Assembly: GCA_048772705.1 (NCBI GenBank)
Contig: JBLWGC010000194.1
Span: 1-64,000, forward strand
Direction of reading: 5' to 3'
Source of the DNA: Leidyana gryllorum EB-2025a
Lineage: Eukaryota; Apicomplexa
Length of the DNA stretch: 64,000 bases
The notes below the pieces were generated by a model. The model was not told the origin of the DNA and did no database searches. It saw only the letters and a program-made list of their open reading frames with translations. Positions 58,401 to 64,000 of the stretch are shown piece after piece. Every line of letters starts with the position of its first letter. Positions within the stretch are counted from its first letter, which is position 1. The position numbers and the translations under genes are program-made.

Positions 58401-61400
58401 TGCTGGTCGGTCCTTCGACTTCAGTTGTAGAGCCTTCGACGCCAGAACCAGTGGTAGTGGTAGTGATAGGCGGCTGAACGATACCGCTGCTGGTCGGTCC
58501 TTCGACTTCAGTTGTAGAGACTTCGATGTCAGAACCAGTGGTTGTGGTAGTGATAGGCGGCTGAACGATACCGCTGCTGGTCGGTCCTTCGACTTCAGTT
58601 GTAGAGCCTTCGACGCCAGAACCAGTGGTAGTGGTAGTGGTAGTGATGGGTGGCTGAACAATACCGCTGCTGGTCGGTCCTTCGACTTCAGTTGTAGAGC
58701 CTTCGACGCCAGAACCAGTGGTAGTGGTAGTGATAGGCGGCTGAACGATACCGCTGCTGGTCGGTCCTTCGACTTCAGTGGTGGAGACTTCGACCGCAGA
58801 ACCAGTGGTAGTGGTAGTGATAGGCGGCTGCACAATACCGCTGCTGGTCGGTCCTTCGACTTCAGTTGTGGAGACTTCGACGTCAGAACCAGTGGTTGTG
58901 GTAGTGATAGGCGGCTGAACAATACCACTGCTGGTCGGTCCTTCGACTTCAGTTGTAGAGACTTCGACCGCAGAACCAGTGGTAGTGGTAGTGATAGGCG
59001 GCTGAACAATACCGCTGCTGGTCGGTCCTTCGACTTCAGTTGTAGAGCCTTCGACGTCAGAACCAGTGGTAGTGGTTGTGGTAGTGATGGGTGGCTGAAC
59101 AATACCGCTGCTGGTCGGTCCTTCGACTTCAGTTGTAGAGCCTTCGACGTCAGAACCAGTGGTAGTGGTAGTGATAGGCGGCTGAACGATACCGCTGCTG
59201 GTCGGTCCTTCGACTTCAGTTGTAGAGCCTTCGACGTCAGAACCAGTGGTAGTGGTAGTGGTAGTGATGGGTGGCTGAACAATACCGCTGCTGGTCGGTC
59301 CTTCGACTTCAGTTGTAGAGACTTCGATGTCAGAACCAGTGGTAGTGGTAGTGGTAGTGGTAGTGATGGGTGGCTGAACAATACCGCTGCTGGTCGGTCC
59401 TTCGACTTCAGTTGTAGAGCCTTCGACGCCAGAACCAGTGGTAGTGGTTGTGGTAGTGATGGGTGGCTGAACGATACCGCTGCTGGTCGGTCCTTCGACT
59501 TCAGTTGTAGAGCCTTCGACGCCAGAACCAGTGGTAGTGGTTGTGGTAGTGATGGGTGGCTGAACGATACCGCTGCTGGTCGGTCCTTCGACTTCAGTTG
59601 TAGAGCCTTCGACGCCAGAACCAGTGGTAGTGGTTGTGGTAGTGATGGGTGGCTGAACGATACCGCTGCTGGTCGGTCCTTCGACTTCAGTTGTAGAGCC
59701 TTCGACGCCAGAACCAGTGGTAGTGGTTGTGGTAGTGATGGGTGGCTGAACGATACCGCTGCTGGTCGGTCCTTCGACTTCAGTTGTAGAGCCTTCGACG
59801 CCAGAACCAGTGGTAGTGGTAGTGATGGGTGGCTGAACAATACCGCTGCTGGTCGGTCCTTCGACTTCAGTGGTGGAGACTTCGACGTCAGAACCAGTGG
59901 TTGTGGTAGTGATAGGCGGCTGAACGATAGCGCTGCTGGTCGGTCCTTCGACTTCAGTGGTGGAGACTTCGACGTAAGAACCAGTGGTTGTGGTAGTGAT
60001 AGGCGGCTGAACGATACCGCTGCTGGTCGGTCCTTCGACTTCAGTGGTGGAGACTTCGCCCGCAGAACCAGTGGTAGTGGTAGTGGTAGTGATGGGTGGC
60101 TGAACAATACCGCTGCTGGTCGGTCCTTCGACTTCAGTTGTAGAGCCTTCGACGCCAGAACCAGTGGTAGTGGTAGTGATAGGCGGCTGAACGATACCGC
60201 TGCTGGTCGGTCCTTCGACTTCAGTGGTGGAGACTTCGATGTCAGAACCAGTGGTAGTGGTAGTGGTAGTGGTAGTGATGGGTGGCTGAACAATACCGCT
60301 GCTGGTCGGTCCTTCGACTTCAGTTGTAGAGCCTTCGACGCCAGAACCAGTGGTAGTGGTAGTGATGGGTGGCTGAACAATACCGCTGCTGGTCGGTCCT
60401 TCGACTTCAGTGGTAGAGCCTTCGACGCCAGAACCAGTCGTAGTGATGGGTGGCTGAACGATAGCGCTGCTGGTCGGTCCTTCGACTTCAGTGGTGGAGA
60501 CTTCGACGTCAGAACCAGTGGTTGTGGTAGTGATAGGCGGCTGAACGATAGCGCTGCTGGTCGGTCCTTCGACTTCAGTGGTGGAGACTTCGACGTCAGA
60601 ACCAGTGGTTGTGGTAGTGATAGGCGGCTGAACAATACCGCTGCTGGTCGGTCCTTCGACTTCAGTGGTGGAGACTTCGACGTCAGAACCAGTGGTAGTG
60701 GTAGTGGTAGTGGTAGTGATGGGTGGCTGAACAATACCGCTGCTGGTCGGTCCTTCGACTTCAGTTGTAGAGCCTTCGACGCCAGAACCAGTGGTAGTGG
60801 TAGTGATAGGCGGCTGAACGATACCGCTGCTGGTCGGTCCTTCGACTTCAGTGGTGGAGACTTCGATGTCAGAACCAGTGGTAGTGGTAGTGGTAGTGGT
60901 AGTGATGGGTGGCTGAACAATACCGCTGCTGGTCGGTCCTTCGACTTCAGTTGTAGAGCCTTCGACGCCAGAACCAGTGGTAGTGGTAGTGATGGGTGGC
61001 TGAACAATACCGCTGCTGGTCGGTCCTTCGACTTCAGTGGTAGAGCCTTCGACGCCAGAACCAGTCGTAGTGATGGGTGGCTGAACGATAGCGCTGCTGG
61101 TCGGTCCTTCGACTTCAGTGGTGGAGCCTTCGACATCAGAACCAGTGGTAGTGATAGGTGGCTGTACAATACCGCTGCTGGTCGGTCCTTCGACTTCAGT
61201 GGTGGAGCCTTCGACATCAGAACCAGTGGTAGTGGTAGTGGTAGTGGTAGTGATGGGTGGCTGAACGATACCGCTGCTGGTCGCTTCCGGATTGGTGGTC
61301 GAGGCTCCCGTGACCATTGTGGTGGCAGGAGACTGGACAACACCAGAGGTAGGGATACTTCCCCCTGTTTCCAAACTATCTGTCGAGAGGAGTTGGACAG

Positions 61401-64000
61401 TTCCCACCGGAGTTGCCTCGCCCGCCGTGGAAGTGATACCTGTGTGATCCTCATCTGGTTCAGGAGAGGCTGTCAAGAGCAGAGTACTGGTCGAGCTTTC
61501 GGATTCAGTACTGAGGGTTAGCGAGATGTCAGTGGTGCTATCAGATCCCACTCCGGACGAAGTCCAGTCTGATTGTGCGCCAGTGGTGGTAGTGATGGGT
61601 GGCTGTACAATACCGCTGCTGGTCGGTCCTTCGACTTCAGTGGTGGAGCCTTCGACCGCAGAACCAGTGGTAGTGATGGGTGGCTGTACAATACCGCTGC
61701 TGGTCGGTCCTTCGACTTCAGTGGTGGAGCCTTCGACATCAGAACCAGTGGTAGTGATGGGTGGCTGTACAATACCGCTGCTGGTCGGTCCTTCGACTTC
61801 AGTGGTGGAGCCTTCGACGACAGATGCAGTGGTAGTGATAGGTGGCTGAACGATACCGCTGCTGGTCGGTCCTTCGACTTCAGTGGTGGAGACTTCGCCC
61901 GCAGAACCAGTGGTAGTGGTAGTGATGGGTGGCTGAACAATACCGCTGCTGGTCGGTCCTTCGACTTCAGTGGTGGAGACTTCGACGTCAGAACCAGTGG
62001 TAGTGGTAGTGGTAGTGGTAGTGATGGGTGGCTGAACAATACCGCTGCTGGTCGGTCCTTCGACTTCAGTTGTAGAGCCTTCGACGCCAGAACCAGTGGT
62101 AGTGGTAGTGATAGGCGGCTGAACAATACCGCTGCTGGTCGGTCCTTCGACTTCAGTGGTGGAGACTTCGATGTCAGAACCAGTGGTAGTGGTAGTGGTA
62201 GTGGTAGTGATGGGCGGCTGAACAATACCGCTGCTGGTCGGTCCTTCGACTTCAGTTGTAGAGCCTTCGACGCCAGAACCAGTGGTAGTGGTAGTGATAG
62301 GCGGCTGTACAATACCGCTGCTGGTCGGTCCTTCGACTTCAGTGGTGGAGCCTTCGACATCAGAACCAGTGGTAGTGATAGGTGGCTGTACAATACCGCT
62401 GCTGGTCGGTCCTTCGACTTCAGTGGTGGAGCCTTCGACGACAGATGCAGTGGTAGTGATGGGTGGCTGTACAATACCGCTGCTGGTCGGTCCTTCGACT
62501 TCAGTGGTGGAGCCTTCGACGACAGATGCAGTGGTAGTGATGGGTGGCTGAACGATACCGCTGCTGGTCGGTCCTTCGACTTCAGTGGTGGAGCCTTCGA
62601 CATCAGAACCAGTGGTAGTGATGGGTGGCTGTACAATACCGCTGCTGGTCGGTCCTTCGACTTCAGTGGTGGAGCCTTCGACATCAGAACCAGTGGTAGT
62701 GATAGGTGGCTGAACGATACCGCTGCTGGTCGGTCCTTCCACTTCAGTGGTGGAGCCTTCGACGACAGATGCAGTGCTAGTGATGGGTGGCTGAACGATA
62801 GCGCTGCTGGTCGGTCCTTCGACTTCAGTGGTGGAGCCTTCGACATCAGAACCAGTGGTAGTGATGGGTGGCTGTACAATACCGCTGCTGGTCGGTCCTT
62901 CGACTTCAGTGGTGGAGCCTTCGACATCAGAACCAGTGGTAGTGATAGGTGGCTGTACAATACCGCTGCTGGTCGGTCCTTCGACTTCAGTGGTGGAGCC
63001 TTCGACATCAGAACCAGTGGTAGTGATAGGTGGCTGTACAATACCGCTGCTGGTCGGTCCTTCGACTTCAGTGGTGGAGCCTTCGACGACAGATGCAGTG
63101 GTAGTGATGGGTGGCTGTACAATACCGCTGCTGGTCGGTCCTTCGACTTCAGTGGTGGAGCCTTCGACATCAGAACCAGTGGTAGTGATGGGTGGCTGTA
63201 CAATACCGCTGCTGGTCGGTCCTTCGACTTCAGTGGTGGAGCCTTCGACATCAGAACCAGTGGTAGTGATAGGTGGCTGTACAATACCGCTGCTGGTCGG
63301 TCCTTCGACTTCAGTGGTGGAGCCTTCGACGACAGATGCAGTGGTAGTGATGGGTGGCTGTACAATACCGCTGCTGGTCGGTCCTTCGACTTCAGTGGTG
63401 GAGCCTTCGACGACAGATGCAGTGGTAGTGATGGGTGGCTGAACGATACCGCTGCTGGTCGGTCCTTCGACTTCAGTGGTGGAGCCTTCGACATCAGAAC
63501 CAGTGGTAGTGATGGGTGGCTGTACAATACCGCTGCTGGTCGGTCCTTCGACTTCAGTGGTGGAGCCTTCGACATCAGAACCAGTGGTAGTGATGGGTGG
63601 CTGAACGATACCGCTGCTGGTCGCTTCCGGATTGGTGGTCGAGGCTCCCGTGACCATTGTGGTGGCAGGAGACTGGACAACACCAGAGGTAGCGATACTT
63701 TCGCCTGTTTCCAAACTATCTGTCGAGAAGAGTTGGACAGTTCCCACAGGAGTTGCCTCGCCCGCCGTGGAAGTGATACCTGTGTGATCCTCATCTGGCT
63801 CTGAAGAGGCTGTCAAGAGCAGAGTAGTGGTCGAGCTCTCTAATTCAGTACTGAGGGTTAGCGATATGTCAGTGGTGCTATCAGATCCCACTTCCGACGA
63901 AGTCCAGTCTGATTTTGGGCGAGTGGTAGTGACTGGTGGCTGAATCTCAGCGGTGCTGGTGGTAGACTCGACCTCAGTGCCAGAGGCGGTGGACTCAGAG
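55444..64000 (-). CDS. Giant Thr-rich mucin-like type I surface protein (5' end outside window)
   Basis: An uninterrupted minus-strand frame enters from the right edge and stops at 55,444, giving more than 2,850 residues with no intron seen. Most of it is about 75 copies of a 27-33-residue unit of the form GPTSSGIVQPPI-(T)n-GSxVExSTTEVE. It is Ser/Thr/Pro-rich and poor in Cys and aromatic residues, as expected for a heavily O-glycosylated stalk or cell-wall protein. Two longer unique blocks (about 61,290-61,570 and 63,630-63,910; GITSTAGEATPVG) interrupt the array. The C-terminal region has variant repeats, then one TM segment (MGVIIGSASAGAAVLAVAGY, near 55,640-55,570) and a cytoplasmic tail of about 45 mostly acidic residues ending LETLELEMFA-like (TLQTLELEMFA). 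No adhesive or enzymatic domain is visible in the window; the N-terminus lies beyond 64,000. Confidence 0.88.
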   Translation of the reverse strand, partial: SESTASGTEVESTTSTAEIQPPVTTTRPKSDWTSSEVGSDSTTDISLTLSTELESSTTTLLLTASSEPDEDHTGITSTAGEATPVGTVQLFSTDSLETGESIATSGVVQSPATTMVTGASTTNPEATSSGIVQPPITTTGSDVEGSTTEVEGPTSSGIVQPPITTTGSDVEGSTTEVEGPTSSGIVQPPITTTASVVEGSTTEVEGPTSSGIVQPPITTTASVVEGSTTEVEGPTSSGIVQPPITTTGSDVEGSTTEVEGPTSSGIVQPPITTTGSDVEGSTTEVEGPTSSGIVQPPITTTASVVEGSTTEVEGPTSSGIVQPPITTTGSDVEGSTTEVEGPTSSGIVQPPITTTGSDVEGSTTEVEGPTSSGIVQPPITTTGSDVEGSTTEVEGPTSSAIVQPPITSTASVVEGSTTEVEGPTSSGIVQPPITTTGSDVEGSTTEVEGPTSSGIVQPPITTTGSDVEGSTTEVEGPTSSGIVQPPITTTASVVEGSTTEVEGPTSSGIVQPPITTTASVVEGSTTEVEGPTSSGIVQPPITTTGSDVEGSTTEVEGPTSSGIVQPPITTTTTGSGVEGSTTEVEGPTSSGIVQPPITTTTTTTTTGSDIEVSTTEVEGPTSSGIVQPPITTTTTGSGVEGSTTEVEGPTSSGIVQPPITTTTTTTTTGSDVEVSTTEVEGPTSSGIVQPPITTTTTGSAGEVSTTEVEGPTSSGIVQPPITTTASVVEGSTTEVEGPTSSGIVQPPITTTGSDVEGSTTEVEGPTSSGIVQPPITTTGSAVEGSTTEVEGPTSSGIVQPPITTTTGAQSDWTSSGVGSDSTTDISLTLSTESESSTSTLLLTASPEPDEDHTGITSTAGEATPVGTVQLLSTDSLETGGSIPTSGVVQSPATTMVTGASTTNPEATSSGIVQPPITTTTTTTTTGSDVEGSTTEVEGPTSSGIVQPPITTTGSDVEGSTTEVEGPTSSAIVQPPITTTGSGVEGSTTEVEGPTSSGIVQPPITTTTTGSGVEGSTTEVEGPTSSGIVQPPITTTTTTTTTGSDIEVSTTEVEGPTSSGIVQPPITTTTTGSGVEGSTTEVEGPTSSGIVQPPITTTTTTTTTGSDVEVSTTEVEGPTSSGIVQPPITTTTTGSDVEVSTTEVEGPTSSAIVQPPITTTTTGSDVEVSTTEVEGPTSSAIVQPPITTTGSGVEGSTTEVEGPTSSGIVQPPITTTTTGSGVEGSTTEVEGPTSSGIVQPPITTTTTTTTTGSDIEVSTTEVEGPTSSGIVQPPITTTTTGSGVEGSTTEVEGPTSSGIVQPPITTTTTTTGSAGEVSTTEVEGPTSSGIVQPPITTTTTGSYVEVSTTEVEGPTSSAIVQPPITTTTTGSDVEVSTTEVEGPTSSGIVQPPITTTTTGSGVEGSTTEVEGPTSSGIVQPPITTTTTTTGSGVEGSTTEVEGPTSSGIVQPPITTTTTTTGSGVEGSTTEVEGPTSSGIVQPPITTTTTTTGSGVEGSTTEVEGPTSSGIVQPPITTTTTTTGSGVEGSTTEVEGPTSSGIVQPPITTTTTTTTTGSDIEVSTTEVEGPTSSGIVQPPITTTTTTTGSDVEGSTTEVEGPTSSGIVQPPITTTTTGSDVEGSTTEVEGPTSSGIVQPPITTTTTTTGSDVEGSTTEVEGPTSSGIVQPPITTTTTGSAVEVSTTEVEGPTSSGIVQPPITTTTTGSDVEVSTTEVEGPTSSGIVQPPITTTTTGSAVEVSTTEVEGPTSSGIVQPPITTTTTGSGVEGSTTEVEGPTSSGIVQPPITTTTTTTGSGVEGSTTEVEGPTSSGIVQPPITTTTTGSDIEVSTTEVEGPTSSGIVQPPITTTTTGSGVEGSTTEVEGPTSSGIVQPPITTTITTTTTGSGVEGSTTEVEGPTSSGIVQPPITTTTTTTGSDVEGSTTEVEGPTSSGIVQPPITTTTTGSAVEVSTTEVEGPTSSGIVQPPITTTTTGSDVEVSTTEVEGPTSSGIVQPPITTTTTGSAVEVSTTEVEGPTSSGIVQPPITTTTTGSGVEGSTTEVERPTSSGIVQPPITTTTTTTGSGVEGSTTEVEGPTSSGIVQPPITTTTTGSDIEVSTTEVEGPTSSGIVQPPITTTTTGSGVEGSTTEVEGPTSSGIVQPPITTTTTGSGVEGSTTEVEGPTSSGIVQPPITTTTTGSGVEVSTTEVEGPTSSGIVQPPITTTTTTTGSGVEVSTTEVEGPTSSGIVQPPIATTTTTTGSDVEGSTTEVEGPTSSGIVQPPITTTTTGSDIEVSTTEVEGPTSSGIVQPPITTTGSAVEVSTTEVEGPTSSGIVQPPITTTTTGSAVEVSTTEVEGPTSSGIVQPPITTTTTGSGVEGSTTEVEGPTSSGIVQPPITTTTTGSGVEVSTTEVEGPTSSGIVQPPITTTTTGSGVEVSTTEVEGPTSSGIVQPPITTTTTGSAVEVSTTEVEGPTSSGIVQPPITTTTTGSAVEVSTTEVEGPTSSGIVQPPITTTTTGSGVEGSTTEVEGPTSSGIVQPPITTTGSAVEGSTTEVGELTSIGIIQPPTTFLTTVDAVEGSTGVEGATSTFDIALPSSTTQMQPETGEQGSYRTDISTSEDEAQTSTASLPGTTTVFVKETEQSDAENATPTAVETSSMSGDERETTSIGSGKSTTLTTISSEASSANADDEWDVTSTSSMVTVSTKSEGFIQPPETRPVTTTAVPTETVSGSTGIIQPPQTRPVDVDTVATAEGTTSWDVTTTEGTESTSTEETTAEEVTTTTRLIQAVRTTTTTTTTSEEGGNMGVIIGSASAGAAVLAVAGYYGIRQFGLMSFASPDPPGDLVGLDVEAPMDELDRETLQTLELEMFA
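56380..61275 (-). repeat. Coding minisatellite block 1 of the mucin-like gene
   Basis: About 52 units of 81-99 bp, each with CTGCTGGTCGGTCCTTCGAC on the plus strand. Unit lengths differ by multiples of 6 bp because an inner (GTAGTG)n hexamer encodes Thr-Thr pairs: runs of 3, 5, 7 or 9 Thr are seen. Larger segments are themselves duplicated, for example an offset of 807 bp (58,021 and 58,828) and one of 627 bp (60,234 and 60,861). Confidence 0.92.
61580..63620 (-). repeat. Coding minisatellite block 2 of the mucin-like gene
   Basis: About 23 further units of the same family, enriched for the short 81-bp form (three Thr) and for a variant with TTASVVEG in place of TTGSDVEG. The unique spacer following each block recurs at an offset of exactly 2,340 bp (61,261 and 63,601), so block and spacer form a super-repeat that probably arose by segmental duplication within the gene. 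Confidence 0.9.

Noticed and set aside
56367-63804. Minus-strand 1,695- and 758-codon Pro/Leu/Ser/Lys ORFs and a plus-strand 743-codon ORF
   Set aside because: Other frames of the mucin minisatellite. Unit lengths are multiples of three, so every frame without a stop in the unit stays open. Only the frame with the TM segment and cytoplasmic tail continues beyond the repeats.

Overview
The window is nuclear DNA of a unicellular eukaryote. The genes are split by many very short GT-AG introns (mostly about 35-60 nt, two of only 27 nt) and encode eukaryote-specific machinery: eIF2 beta, Pescadillo, Spt6, the proteasome lid subunit Rpn5 and a PITHD1-type protein. A Kelch-repeat PPP phosphatase of the PPKL/BSU1 type, a family known from green plants and alveolates, together with the extreme compactness, points to an alveolate-like protist. 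A perkinsid relative is possible, but this is an inference from family knowledge and the species cannot be proven from the sequence alone.

Layout. 1-13,840 is a satellite array of a 163-bp monomer with nested higher-order structure: a five-monomer unit of about 816 bp and an almost perfect 4,523-bp tandem duplication. 13,840-17,540 is a transition zone without a convincing gene. 17,539-18,885 carries a gag-like or otherwise unassigned ORF. From 19,218 to the right end the DNA is gene-dense: a coiled-coil/PH protein with a long Lys/Ala heptad tail; eIF2 beta; a small two-TM protein; two tandem paralogues of an unrecognised membrane protein; three unrecognised genes; then PES1, PPKL, a TLC-domain protein, NAD kinase, a maltose-O-acetyltransferase-like enzyme, an M3 oligoendopeptidase, SPT6, PSMD12/RPN5, PITHD1 and a soluble-type fumarate reductase. 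The window ends inside a giant Thr-rich, mucin-like surface protein built from about 75 minisatellite units.

How the genes sit together. Spacing is extraordinarily tight. Three divergent pairs have start codons only 50, 58 and 62 bp apart. Same-strand neighbours are separated by 7, 22, 25, 34, 67 and 86 bp from stop to start. One convergent pair overlaps by 17 bp. The run PITHD1 - PSMD12 - SPT6 - oligoendopeptidase - acetyltransferase looks operon-like, so either polycistronic transcription with trans-splicing or overlapping transcripts with minimal leaders has to be considered. Most long ORFs in other frames are shadows of repetitive coding DNA.

Exon structures were assembled by eye from splice signals, reading frame and family similarity. 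Coordinates of multi-exon genes are start-to-stop spans including introns.
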